Part shown: positions 8,525 to 17,485 of the stretch, piece after piece
Numbering within the stretch: the first letter of the stretch is position 1
Layout of the letters: each line of letters begins with the position of its first letter
Source of the DNA: CALEUX01 sp037439945
GTDB lineage: Bacteria > Bacteroidota > Bacteroidia > Bacteroidales > Marinilabiliaceae
Direction of reading: 5' to 3'
DNA length: 28,610 nt
Assembly: GCA_037439945.1 (NCBI GenBank)
Contig: JBBIVA010000036.1
Location: forward strand, 1-28,610
Made by a program: the position numbers and the translations under genes
The notes under the pieces: model-generated
Databases searched by the model: none
Seen by the model: the letters and a program-made list of their open reading frames with translations, nothing else
Told to the model about the DNA's origin: nothing

Positions 8525-8929
8525 CAAGTAACCTAATGTTGTGCCAAAAAATCAAATTAATTTCTTTTCATTACACGGAACTTCAGTTTGGCTTTTAATT
8601 TTCAATACCATAATGCTAATAAATAGATAATTAAAGATTATTTGTTAAAAGCAAATTATAAAACATGAGTGTTCCAACTTTAAAATACAAATAAATAATT
8701 GATGTTAATAAAAATGATTTAACAGTATCTGAATTTCAGCATCTTAGGGTTAACATCCAAAAATAATCACATAAATTAACAGGTTCAATAAAATAATTTT
8801 GTTTCAATTTTTGTTTTTCATGGTATTAACAGTATTGCTTATTGTTATGGTTTTTGTTATATGGCCTCAAGAATCAGGCACAATGGATAGAAACAACAAA
8901 ATTGCAGATAGTGGCAATTAAATTGAAAT

Positions 8930-9162
8930 ATTATATAACACTACTATCCGATAAAAAGTTGTTTTGTCCCTAACGTGACAAAAGTTCAATTCTCAATTAA
9001 GTGTTTTACCGATCTTTAGTCCCTAACGGTACTGTGCCGTCAGGTACAGAATATCGGTAAAGATGAATCGACCCCAATTTTCAGTGTCCTGTAGGGACAC
9101 CCCAATTAGTTGGCATTATAGCATCTTATCGAAAAATTTATCGGACAGTAGTGATTATATAA
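8930..9162. repeat. 9-bp target site duplication around the element
   Basis: ATTATATAA occurs at 8930-8938 and again at 9154-9162, directly abutting both ends of the 215-bp element. This is the expected footprint of transposition with 9-bp staggered cuts. Confidence 0.85.
8939..9153. mobile_element. MITE-like 215-bp non-coding element, copy 1
   Basis: The ends form terminal inverted repeats: CACTACTATCCGATAAA on the left and the complement CACTACTGTCCGATAAA read from the right, with one mismatch. It has a perfect 9-bp target duplication and no open frame of note. Inside are three stem-loops: TTTTGTC/GACAAAA (8962-8983), TTTACCGAT/ATCGGTAAA (9005-9061) and GTGTCC/GGACAC (9084-9100). The second copy at 28318-28532 has the same length with about six differences. 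Such elements are moved by the transposase of a related full-length insertion sequence, which is not in this window. It interrupts the SPOR-like gene. Confidence 0.85.
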
Positions 9163-9512
9163 CAATAAAACTTTTGATAAGCTCCAGATGGAAACCGGAA
9201 ATAACACCCTGGTTCTAAAGTTGCCCTAAAATGGCATATTTTACAGTGTTCAATTCAGAGGTTTTATCAACCTGGACACAACCCTTTAGAAACTAATTTT
9301 CTTACGCTTCAATAGTTTAGTTTCGATGGGGTTGATCAATTTTAAGCAGGATTATTTTCTGATTACATTAAAGCCCTGGAGTTTCTAAATATTATAAAGC
9401 AAAAGGGGTTTAACTATGCTATTTTAATTGCCACAAGCAAAAAGAAGGAAGTTCCTGTTAACGAGGTTGGGTAATTAAAATAAATGAATAAAGGTAATTC
9501 AAAAATGGGATT

Positions 9513-10610
9513 TTAAAGTTTACCTGTAAGTTTTTGAACTAAACGATAGTTAAAAAAGAATTCGCGCGCAACGACCCTTAATATGGTGTAAACAGGTATT
9601 GCCAGGAACATTCCAATAATACCTGAAATATAACCTGCAGCCAGAATTACCAAAAAAATTTCAAGCGGGTGGGCTTTAACACTACTTGAAAAAATTAATG
9701 GCTGAAAAACTATATTATCAATTAATTGAACAATCGCATAAACTGTTAAAGTCGAAAACAAAAGTTGAATAAATCCAATATCAAGCGGTGTTTGCAGATA
9801 AATAATTATACTTACAATAGTACCGAAAAAAGACCCTATTAAAGGTCCAACATAGGGAATAATATTAAGTAACCCGCTTACCAAACCAACTATTACTGCG
9901 TGGTTAAACCCGATACCAATAATATAAAAACCAACTGTTACCAAAATGGTAATTAACAGGGTTTGAATAATAACCCCTATAAAATACCTGCGGAGCAAAC
10001 TCCTGATTGATTTGATGGCATGAATTAATCCGGATTCATAATGTTCAGGTATAAAAAGTAAAATTCCCCTTACCAGCAACCCCTCCTCTTTCAGGAAAAA
10101 AAATGTAATAAAAGTGATGGCGAACAATGCTACAAAAACACCTCCAAAAAAATCAAAAATGGATGCAAATACTGTTCTGAAATGCCCAAAGTCAAAAAGC
10201 GCTACAGCCATATCTTTAATTTGCAGTTCAATTAATCCCACTAATTCTGGGTTATTTTCCCTAAAAGGCTCAATTGCCTGTAACAACAATTGCCACATTC
10301 TATCAACAACAACCGGAATGTCAACCTTTGACAGGTATTGTAACTCACTTCCAACTAATGGTAATATGAACCAAAACACAACAATTATAAAAGCCCATAT
10401 CACACTTACAGTAAAAAACGCTGCTAAACCGTTTCCTATTTTAATATTTTTATAATTAAATAGTTTTATTGCATCAACCAATGGTCTAAAAATTAATGAC
10501 AAAACTGCCGAAATAGCTATAAAAAGCATTACTGACCTGAAAAACCACAAAAGAAACAATCCGGATAAAAAAACCAATACGAAAATTAGATATTTTATTA
10601 CTGTATTCAT
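9513..10610 (-). CDS. AI-2E family transporter (PerM/YdiK type)
   Basis: The 365-aa integral membrane protein shows the family's layout: two or three N-terminal hydrophobic segments (KYLIFVLVFLSGLFLLWFF and following), a polar stretch of about 100 residues, then further membrane segments in the C-terminal half. The conserved C-terminal block contains GLLNIIPYVGPLIGS, then QLIDNIVFQPLIFS, and GMFLAIPVYTILRV. Family members export small molecules such as autoinducer-2 or exchange Na+/H+, and the substrate here is unknown. A longer frame opens at a TTG 20 codons upstream, but the ATG at 10610 gives a normal membrane N-terminus and is preferred. It diverges from the ADP-ribosylglycohydrolase gene. 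Confidence 0.88.
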   Translation of the reverse strand: MNTVIKYLIFVLVFLSGLFLLWFFRSVMLFIAISAVLSLIFRPLVDAIKLFNYKNIKIGNGLAAFFTVSVIWAFIIVVFWFILPLVGSELQYLSKVDIPVVVDRMWQLLLQAIEPFRENNPELVGLIELQIKDMAVALFDFGHFRTVFASIFDFFGGVFVALFAITFITFFFLKEEGLLVRGILLFIPEHYESGLIHAIKSIRSLLRRYFIGVIIQTLLITILVTVGFYIIGIGFNHAVIVGLVSGLLNIIPYVGPLIGSFFGTIVSIIIYLQTPLDIGFIQLLFSTLTVYAIVQLIDNIVFQPLIFSSSVKAHPLEIFLVILAAGYISGIIGMFLAIPVYTILRVVAREFFFNYRLVQKLTGKL

Positions 10611-10912
10611 ATAATGAAAGTTAAGCAGAAAAATATGGATAAATATATCCCCTGAAAATGTACCAATCAACTATTTACATTAACAATTAAAATTAAATAT
10701 ACATCATTATTTGTTTAACAAAATAATATTTATACTGCTTTAGTGTTGTAGGTTTAAAGGTGTTAATAATTTAACTAATTCTGAAGAAATAAGAAAAATT
10801 TAACCAATAAAATTTAAAAAAAAATTTGATATTCTGTTAAAACTTGTGATATTCGTCCCGAAAAGAAAAAACATCTGTTAAACCTCACAAAACTCAATAA
10901 CCCTTTTATAAT

Positions 10913-11692
10913 ATGAAAGGTGCAATAATAGGAGATATTATAGGGTCAGGTTTTATTAAAAAAAACTGCCTGACCACTGATTTTCAGCTTTTTAAGCCTA
11001 TATCTGAATTTACTGATGATACGGTATTAACTCTGGCTACAGCTGATTCAGTATTAAATAAAAAAAGTTACAAAGATTCATTAATTGAGTGGGTATTGAA
11101 ATTTCCGGATGCCGGATACAAACCACAATTTTACAACTGGATAAAGAATGGCGCTATAGGCACTTATGTAAGCGAAGGTGACGGAGCTGCCCGTAGGATA
11201 AGCCCAATTGGTTTTGCTGCCCCCTCATTGGAATATGCATTAATGGAAGCCAAAGAAACAACACAAATTACCCATAACATCCCTGTAAGAATTGAAGCTG
11301 CCCAGGCAACTGCTTCGGCATTATATTTGGCAAAAAATGGCGCTACCCGCAAAGAAATTAAAGCCTTTATTTCAGTTCATTTTAATTACGACCTTAACCT
11401 GAATGTTGGATATTGGAAAAATATAATTAAAGATGGCCATCGATTGGAAACACCGGTACCTCCGGCACTTGCAGCTTTTTTAGAGGCATCTGACTTTGAG
11501 GAATCAATACGGTTTGCAATTGCCATAGGAGGCCCAAGCAATACTATAGCCAGTATAACAGGAGCTTTAGCCCAGGCTTATTTTAAGCACATTCCAAAAT
11601 CAATAATTAAACGGGCTTTGGCCAGGCTTAACCCTGACATGGAATCGCTTATAAACAGTTTTGATGAAACCTTTATTGCTATTGATGCCTAA
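10913..11692 (+). CDS. ADP-ribosylglycohydrolase family protein
   Basis: DraG-type hydrolases remove ADP-ribose from proteins or small molecules using a two-metal site. The 259-aa protein begins MKGAIIGDIIGSGF, with the GD..GS motif, and has SEFTDDTVLTLA near 31-42, whose TDDT supplies metal ligands. The C-terminal region FAIAIGGPSNTIASITGALA corresponds to the second metal-binding block, usually GGD.DT: here the Asp residues are replaced by GGPSNT. This may weaken the metal site. In Bacteroidota such small DraG-like proteins are common and often stand alone. Its stop lies 9 bp from the lon stop, tail to tail. No ADP-ribosyltransferase gene is nearby. Confidence 0.85.
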   Translation: MKGAIIGDIIGSGFIKKNCLTTDFQLFKPISEFTDDTVLTLATADSVLNKKSYKDSLIEWVLKFPDAGYKPQFYNWIKNGAIGTYVSEGDGAARRISPIGFAAPSLEYALMEAKETTQITHNIPVRIEAAQATASALYLAKNGATRKEIKAFISVHFNYDLNLNVGYWKNIIKDGHRLETPVPPALAAFLEASDFEESIRFAIAIGGPSNTIASITGALAQAYFKHIPKSIIKRALARLNPDMESLINSFDETFIAIDA

Positions 11693-11701
11693 TAATTATA
11701 C

Positions 11702-14143
11702 TTATTCTAATATCTCAGGTAACAAAGAAATATTCAATACTTCATTTATTGTTTTAACAAAATGAAAACTAAGCCCGTTTAAATAAATTGGGTTAATTTC
11801 ATCAATATCTTTACGATTTTCTGCCGAAAGAACTATGTCATAAATACCAGCTCTCCGGGCGGCCAGGATTTTTTCTTTTATACCACCAACGGGAAGCACT
11901 TTCCCACGTAAAGTAATTTCACCGGTCATTGCAAGCCTGGCTTTAACTTTTCTTTTACTTAATGCCGAAGCTAAAGATGTTACCATAGTCACCCCTGCTG
12001 AAGGGCCATCCTTTGGTATGGCACCCTCGGGAACATGAACATGAAAATTAGAATTTTCAAACTTGGTTTCATCAATACCAAATTTGGACGAATTAGCCTT
12101 AAGGTACTCAAGGGCCAAAACGGCTGATTCTTTCATAACATCACCCAGGTTACCGGTTAGGGTTAAAGAGCCTTTTCCTTTACTTAAACTAGTTTCAACA
12201 AATAAAATTTCACCTCCTGTAGCTGTCCAGGCAAGCCCGGTTACAACCCCTGCATATTCTTCCTTTTGCCAGCTGTCCTTTGAATATTTTTCAATACCAA
12301 GATATTCAACCAAATCAGAAATTGCCAGATTTTTTTTCACAGGCTCATCCATGGCAATTTTAAGTGCAACTTTTCGGCATAGCCTTGCTAGTACCTTATC
12401 GAGTTCCCTTACTCCAGATTCGCGTGTATACTTTTCAATTATTCCCTCCAGAATTTTTGGCGATAGTGAAACAATTCCTTTTGATATTCCGTGGTTATCC
12501 AGTTGTTTTGGAATTAAATGCTTCTTGGCGATTTCAACCTTCTCATCGATTATATAACCGCTAACATCTATCAATTCCATTCTGTCTAAAAGTGGAGGCG
12601 ATATAGTGCTAAGTGTGTTGGCTGTTGCAATAAAAATAACCTTTGAAAGGTCAAAATCCAACTCAAGGTAATTATCATGAAAGGCACTGTTTTGCTCGGG
12701 GTCCAAAACTTCAAGTAAAGCCGATGCCGGGTCGCCATGAAAACTATTGCTAATTTTGTCAATTTCATCAAGGATAAAAACAGGATTGGCAGCACCGGCT
12801 TTTTTAATATTCTGAATTATCCGGCCGGGCATTGCACCAATGTATGTTTTCCGGTGTCCACGTATTTCGGCCTCATCGTGCAACCCTCCCAACGACATTC
12901 TGACATATTTACGGCCCAACGCTTCGGCAACAGATTTACCCAAAGAAGTTTTACCTACACCCGGAGGGCCATAAAGACAAAGAATTGGAGATTTTAAATC
13001 TCCTTTTAATTTAAGTACAGCCAAATGTTCAAGAATTCTTTCCTTAACCTTATCAAGACCATGATGGTCCCGGTCGAGAATGCGTTTGGCCCTTTTCAAA
13101 TCAAAGTTATCACGGGTATATAGGTTCCAGGGAACTTCGAGCAGGGTTTGAAGATAACTGTATTGAACAGAATATTCACCAGCAGCAGGGTTTAACCTTT
13201 GCAATTTACCCAACTCTTTTTGAAATGTAGCTGCAACTTCCTTTCCCCATTTCTTTTTCTTGGCCTGCAACTCCATATCTCTTATTTCCTGCTCAATGGG
13301 GCTTGTACCCAGCTCGTCCTGAATGGTTTTCATTTGCTGGTGCAAAAGATACTCCCTTTGCTGTTGATCCATATCCAGTTTTACTTTTAACTGGATATCA
13401 TTTTTAATCTCCAGCAGTTGAACCTCCCTGACAAGGTGCTCAACCAACTTTAAGCCTCTTTCCTTAATATCATCAATTTCAAGGATCCTTTGTTTTTCAG
13501 CTGTTTTAATTTCTGCATTTGCACCAATGTAATTTATAAGGAATATTGGATTTTCAATATTCTTTACTGCAAAGGATGCTTCTGGGGGAATATTTGTTGA
13601 GTATCTTATTATTTTAAGGGACAAGTCTTTAAGAGAACCAATTAATGCTTCAAATTCTCTTTTTTTATCGTTTGATGGCAACACATCATCCAGTACTGTT
13701 ACCGATGCTTTAAAATACGGATCTTCAGAAACTATTTTATTCCAGGCAAATCGTTTTTTGCCCTGGATAATTACCGATGTTGAGTTATCGGGCATTTCAA
13801 GCACCTTAATAATCTGTGCAATAGTACCAATTCTGTACAAATCACCTGGAGCAGGTTCTTCAATTTTATAATCAATTTGCGATACTGCACCCAGATATCC
13901 TTTGGATTTTTGGACGTCACGTATAAGACTCATTGATTTTTCGCGCCCAATAGTTATTGGAACAATAACGCCCGGAAACAGAACTGTATTCCTAAGAGGA
14001 AGAATTGGTAATTCATCCGTATTTATGTCATCAAATACTTCCTGTTCATTTATATTGTCACCAACAATTGGAATATAATGGGCATCAGATTCCATGTAAT
14101 CGCTTAATGCTAATGGCTTTATAGAAACTTTCACGTTTTTCAT
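11702..14143 (-). CDS. lon: ATP-dependent Lon protease
   Basis: This cytosolic AAA+ protease degrades misfolded and short-lived regulatory proteins. The 813-aa protein has all three parts. The N-terminal substrate domain opens LPILPLRNTVLFPGVIVPI. A coiled-coil segment follows around the QQQREYLLHQQMKTIQDELG block. The AAA module has Walker A GPPGVGKT near 391-398 and Walker B FILDEIDKI. The C-terminal peptidase carries the catalytic dyad Ser715 in PKDGPSAG and Lys758 in GGIKEK, with the same 43-residue spacing as E. coli S679/K722. The ATG start has about 45 residues before the N-domain, a usual Bacteroidota extension. No heat-shock operator was recognised upstream. Confidence 0.97.
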   Translation of the reverse strand: MKNVKVSIKPLALSDYMESDAHYIPIVGDNINEQEVFDDINTDELPILPLRNTVLFPGVIVPITIGREKSMSLIRDVQKSKGYLGAVSQIDYKIEEPAPGDLYRIGTIAQIIKVLEMPDNSTSVIIQGKKRFAWNKIVSEDPYFKASVTVLDDVLPSNDKKREFEALIGSLKDLSLKIIRYSTNIPPEASFAVKNIENPIFLINYIGANAEIKTAEKQRILEIDDIKERGLKLVEHLVREVQLLEIKNDIQLKVKLDMDQQQREYLLHQQMKTIQDELGTSPIEQEIRDMELQAKKKKWGKEVAATFQKELGKLQRLNPAAGEYSVQYSYLQTLLEVPWNLYTRDNFDLKRAKRILDRDHHGLDKVKERILEHLAVLKLKGDLKSPILCLYGPPGVGKTSLGKSVAEALGRKYVRMSLGGLHDEAEIRGHRKTYIGAMPGRIIQNIKKAGAANPVFILDEIDKISNSFHGDPASALLEVLDPEQNSAFHDNYLELDFDLSKVIFIATANTLSTISPPLLDRMELIDVSGYIIDEKVEIAKKHLIPKQLDNHGISKGIVSLSPKILEGIIEKYTRESGVRELDKVLARLCRKVALKIAMDEPVKKNLAISDLVEYLGIEKYSKDSWQKEEYAGVVTGLAWTATGGEILFVETSLSKGKGSLTLTGNLGDVMKESAVLALEYLKANSSKFGIDETKFENSNFHVHVPEGAIPKDGPSAGVTMVTSLASALSKRKVKARLAMTGEITLRGKVLPVGGIKEKILAARRAGIYDIVLSAENRKDIDEINPIYLNGLSFHFVKTINEVLNISLLPEILE

Positions 14144-14247
14144 TTAATTTCTTACACGGCATTTAATCATGCCAAAATGTCGCACTTCAAATTATTTTAT
14201 AGGGTAACCTATGCAAGTCAATTGATGTGCCAAAACCTTTAACCTGT

Positions 14248-15468
14248 CTAAAAAGTTCTGAAAGTTTTGGTTATTTCAAAAACTTCTTTAAGAATTTGTG
14301 CATCTGTATCGGTAAAATTTAAGTTTCGCCGTTCTTGGGCAATTTTTATTGTCCTAAAAACATCGTTCAAGGTATTATTTTTAAACCCATGCGCACCTCC
14401 CATTGCAAATGACGGAATAAAATTACGGGGAAACCCCGGCCCGAATAAGTTACAGGCAACTCCCACGACCGTGCCAGAGTTAAACATTGTGTTAATGCCA
14501 CATCTGGAATAATCACCCATAATAAGTCCTAAAAACTGCATTCCGGTTTTCAGAAAACGACTTGTTTGATAATCCCATAATTTTACTTCAGCAAAATCAT
14601 TTTTTAAGTTTGAAGTATTGGTGTCAGCACCCAGATTACACCATTCGCCAATAAATGAATCGCCCAAAAAACCATCATGGGCTTTGTTTGAGTAACCCTG
14701 CATTATTGAATTGTTTAATTCCCCTCCGGCCTTACACCAGGGTCCCAGTGTGGTGCCACCATAAATTTTACTTCCCATGTTTACCTGTGAATGTTCACAC
14801 ATAGCAAATGGCCCCCGGATTATACTTCCTTCCATAACTAATGTATCACGTCCAATATAAACCGGGCCTTCTGCCGGGTTTAACATTACATACTCTACTT
14901 TAGCCCCTGGCTCAAGAAAAATTTTTTTTCTCAGTTCTGGATTCGTTTCAGCCCCGACAATTGTTACTGTTGAACTTAATTTTTCTGAAACTCTGCCTTT
15001 TGTAAGTAAATCAAAATCGTTAGAAATTTCCTGCTTATTTTTCGAAATAATGTTGTAAGTATGTGAAATTGATTCAAATTTTCCTTCAAATAAAATTTGC
15101 TCCAAAAAATCGGCCTTACCAAGTAGTACCGAATTAAACTGTGCCCTGGTGACCCTGCAGATAAGCAATTGCCCGTTACTGAAAATACCTTGTCCGGTTT
15201 TTAGATTATTAAGATTATTAATAATATCCTGGCCGGGCAATAACCCTCCGAAAATAACTATATTATCGTCGGATAATTTTAGTGGAAACTTGGTTTGAAG
15301 GTATGGTTTGCAATAAAAACTGTAGGGCAAATTTAATCGCAACGACCATTTATCGGCAATTGATAATATTCCCACCCGAATGGCCCCTGTTGGACGTGTA
15401 AAAGTTAAAGGTAAAAGTGATTGATGTGTTTCATCATCAATGAAAATAATATTCCTGATATTATCCAT
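14248..15468 (-). CDS. GlmU-like putative sugar nucleotidyltransferase
   Basis: The 406-aa protein starts NIIFIDDETHQSLLPLTFTRP, a nucleotidyltransferase-like N-domain, and its C-terminal half is a left-handed beta-helix with hexapeptide-type repeats (EGPVYIGRDTLVMEGSIIRG, then GSKIYGGTTLGPWCKAGGE and following). In Bacteroidota these proteins are annotated as GlmU-family or glucose-1-phosphate thymidylyltransferase-like. The usual GxGTRM loop is not visible in the N-domain, so nucleotidyl transfer is uncertain. A longer frame starts at a TTG three codons upstream; the ATG at 15468 is preferred. It lies between lon and rpmE2 on the minus strand. Confidence 0.75.
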   Translation of the reverse strand: MDNIRNIIFIDDETHQSLLPLTFTRPTGAIRVGILSIADKWSLRLNLPYSFYCKPYLQTKFPLKLSDDNIVIFGGLLPGQDIINNLNNLKTGQGIFSNGQLLICRVTRAQFNSVLLGKADFLEQILFEGKFESISHTYNIISKNKQEISNDFDLLTKGRVSEKLSSTVTIVGAETNPELRKKIFLEPGAKVEYVMLNPAEGPVYIGRDTLVMEGSIIRGPFAMCEHSQVNMGSKIYGGTTLGPWCKAGGELNNSIMQGYSNKAHDGFLGDSFIGEWCNLGADTNTSNLKNDFAEVKLWDYQTSRFLKTGMQFLGLIMGDYSRCGINTMFNSGTVVGVACNLFGPGFPRNFIPSFAMGGAHGFKNNTLNDVFRTIKIAQERRNLNFTDTDAQILKEVFEITKTFRTF

Positions 15469-15528
15469 TTCAGTCAAAATTAAATTTTGATTTTTAAATT
15501 TCCCTTAGTTGACAATTTATTCTTAATA

Positions 15529-15561
15529 TAAAAAAAAAGCTCCGGAATTACCGAAGCTTTT
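15529..15561 (-). terminator. Rho-independent terminator of rpmE2
   Basis: Read leftward, the inverted repeat AAAAGCTTCGG / CCGGAGCTTTT (one internal mismatch, 5-nt loop) runs into an uninterrupted T-tract (the A-run at 15529-15538 on the plus strand). It sits about 20 bp after the rpmE2 stop. This is one of the clearest terminators in the window. Confidence 0.85.
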
Positions 15562-15579
15562 AAAAGTTTTGATTGCTTT

Positions 15580-15843
15580 TTATTTTTTTCTGTTATCAAA
15601 ATGTTTTTGATATCTGTTCATAAACTTATCTACGCGACCAGCTGTATCAACAAGTTTCATTTTACCTGTATAAAATGGGTGCGATGAACTTGAAATTTCA
15701 AGTTTAACAACCGGATACTCAACTCCGTCGATAACTTCTTTTTCACGTGTATTAGCTGTTGAGCGGGTAATAAAAACATCACCATTTGACATATCCCTGA
15801 ATGCAACCAAACGATAATTATCAGGATGAATTCCCTTTTTCAT
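15580..15843 (-). CDS. rpmE2: 50S ribosomal protein L31 type B
   Basis: The 87-aa protein starts MKKGIHPDNYRLVAFRDMSNG and contains SSSSHPFYTGKMKLVDTAGRV and DKFMNRYQKHF, diagnostic for bL31. The type A CxxC zinc ligands are absent, and there is an insertion after residue 20, so this is the zinc-independent type B form. In organisms with both types, type B replaces type A under zinc limitation. In Bacteroidota it is often the only copy. It is a single-gene unit with its own promoter about 110 bp upstream and a strong terminator. Confidence 0.96.
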   Translation of the reverse strand: MKKGIHPDNYRLVAFRDMSNGDVFITRSTANTREKEVIDGVEYPVVKLEISSSSHPFYTGKMKLVDTAGRVDKFMNRYQKHFDNRKK

Positions 15844-15950
15844 TGAATTTAAATTTAAATTTCTCTATTTACTGACACTCCGGCAAGATTTTCACATTCA
15901 ATCTATTTTAATTGGCCGGTCAACCAGTTTTTATTTACCAAAATGGTTTG

Positions 15951-15982
15951 CAAAGGTAAATATTAACCCCAATATTGCCAAA
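15951..15982 (-). promoter_or_regulatory. Promoter of rpmE2
   Basis: On the minus strand a -33 TTTG (15979-15982) and a -7 TACCTTTG (15951-15958) are separated by 20 bp, an excellent match to the Bacteroidota sigma-A promoter. Transcription would begin near 15944, giving a leader of about 100 nt. The leader contains CCGGC and GCCGG segments that could pair. Confidence 0.75.
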
Positions 15983-16043
15983 CCTTTTTAGTGTTTTTTA
16001 AAAAAAATGGGCCATCGATGCTTTACGATTATGTTTCAGTTAT

Positions 16044-17255
16044 TTAGGAGTTCGTTTCAAAATCTTTGGTATTAGTCCTTCTGTTATCAAAAGGGATTTT
16101 TGCAGCCCTATGTTCTTCTTTTCGTTTTTCCTCATCAAAAATAAACCTGTAAGTAATATGCCTTTTGCCAAAATCGGCCCCAACTGCCTCATGTATGGCC
16201 TGCATACGTGAATTAAAATCTCCAACCCATGAGAGTTCGAGTTCTTCATAATGAGGTTTTTCGGCAACAACATTTCTGAGTTGCCAGAATATACCTGACT
16301 CGATACCAAGACGTTGATACTTTGGGCGAACGCCCATAACTACTGCTCGTAAGCGAGTCATTGTGTTAGTATATTTATAGTAAACAAATCTAAGTTTATT
16401 CCATAAATTAAATTTGCCGTTAAAGTGTTTAAGAATTTGATTAATATCGGGAAACATGACCAAAAGGGCTGCTGGTTCGCCATCACAATATGCAAACCAT
16501 ACAAGATTCTCTATTAGGAATGGTTTTGCTTCCCTCAATGATTTCCTAAGAGTATCAGGGTTCATTGGTGTAAAGTTCTCATGAAACTGCCAGGCATCAT
16601 CGTAAATTAACTTAAAATCCTTAATAAATTTTTCGCTATCCTTCCATTTAAAGTGCTTGAAACTGTATTCAGGCTTACTAACTATCCTTCCTGCAATTTT
16701 CCAGAACCTTTCGGGAAATGGTTTTGATAAGTCAAGATGATTGGTAACCTGTTCAAAATAATTGGTAAAACCATAATCTTCAAAAAAGCCTTTATAATAG
16801 GGCGGGTTATACTGCATTCCAAAGGATGGTTTTGTAAAACCATCAACCAATAGTCCCCAGAAATTATCGTTTTCACCAAAATTTATTGGTCCATCCATAG
16901 CTTCCATGCCTTTTTCCTCAAGCCATTTTTTGGCGGCATCAAACAACATAAATGCGGCCCCCCTGTTATTTATACATTCAAAAAAACCTATCCCGCCAGT
17001 TGGCTGGTCAAAACCAAAAGCCTTTTTATTATTAATAAATGCAGCTATCCGGCCAATCGGGATACTTTTTTCATCTATCAGAATAAACAACCTGGCACTG
17101 CCATGCTTGTAGAATTCATTTTTTGCAGGGCTAAAAATCTCTTCAATCATTACATCAAGAGGGCGAACATAAACCGGATCATTTTTATAAACCAGGCTTA
17201 CAACATCAAAAAATTGAGTTCTTGTTTTTCTTGAATCAACAGGGATAATATGCAT
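16044..17255 (-). CDS. GNAT-fold acyltransferase-like protein (YghO-like)
   Basis: The 403-aa protein matches a widespread Bacteroidota family of large GNAT-like proteins similar to E. coli YghO. Visible parts are an N-terminal RKTRTQFFDVVSLVYKNDP block, RLFILIDEKSIPIGRIAAFIN (a GNAT beta strand pair), the conserved GPINFGENDNFWGLLVDGF, the stretch QYNPPYYKGFFEDYGF, and late in the protein GVRPKYQRLGIESGIFWQL, which resembles the acetyl-CoA loop. The last strand ends in a basic tail. It may be two GNAT modules in tandem. Substrate is unknown. It follows the class V aminotransferase gene by 230 bp in the same direction. Confidence 0.75.
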   Translation of the reverse strand: MHIIPVDSRKTRTQFFDVVSLVYKNDPVYVRPLDVMIEEIFSPAKNEFYKHGSARLFILIDEKSIPIGRIAAFINNKKAFGFDQPTGGIGFFECINNRGAAFMLFDAAKKWLEEKGMEAMDGPINFGENDNFWGLLVDGFTKPSFGMQYNPPYYKGFFEDYGFTNYFEQVTNHLDLSKPFPERFWKIAGRIVSKPEYSFKHFKWKDSEKFIKDFKLIYDDAWQFHENFTPMNPDTLRKSLREAKPFLIENLVWFAYCDGEPAALLVMFPDINQILKHFNGKFNLWNKLRFVYYKYTNTMTRLRAVVMGVRPKYQRLGIESGIFWQLRNVVAEKPHYEELELSWVGDFNSRMQAIHEAVGADFGKRHITYRFIFDEEKRKEEHRAAKIPFDNRRTNTKDFETNS

Positions 17256-17485
17256 AAAATTCAGTTTTTTAATACGAATTTGAGAATGGTTAAAAGCTTG
17301 TCATTTAAAAAATTATAATTAAAATACAGACGATCCAAATTTTTGATTCTTTAACTGGATAATTTGTATTTAATAACAAATCAGTGATAAATAATTAAAC
17401 AGAAGTTATGAATTAAGTTACACTTGCCAGATCTGTACAATTATTAAGTATCCTGTGGGCAAAAATAACCAAATCAATTAAAACT

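Larger units (their letters stand above)
8820..9474 (+). pseudogene. SPOR-like domain protein gene, decayed and split by a mobile element
   Basis: ATG at 8820 opens a hydrophobic N-terminus (MVLTVLLIVMVFVIWPQESG). At 8939-9153 the frame is interrupted by the 215-bp element. Taking out that element and one 9-bp duplication joins AA (8937-8938) to C9163, and the same frame continues as NNKTFDKLQMETGNNTLVLK, then GIFYSVQFRGF. After a frame change near 9290-9316 it resumes as SFDGVDQF, AGLFSDYIKALEFLNIIKQK, GFNYAILIATSKKKEVPV, ending at TAA 9472-9474. The layout YSVQ..., then AGLFSDY..A...., then KG[FY]..A.(I/V)A, is that of Bacteroidota SPOR-like repeats. Further stops lie at 8919, 9227, 9287 and 9343, so decay goes beyond the insertion. 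A TAATTTTG box at 8794-8801 may be the old promoter. Confidence 0.7.

Noticed and set aside
10913..11692. Toxin-antitoxin or defence module around the ADP-ribosylglycohydrolase
   Set aside because: No ADP-ribosyltransferase or other toxin-like gene is adjacent; neighbours are a permease and Lon.
12063..12557. Open frame of 164 codons on the plus strand inside lon
   Set aside because: Antisense to the conserved Lon AAA/peptidase region, Ser/Pro-rich shadow composition, no start signal.
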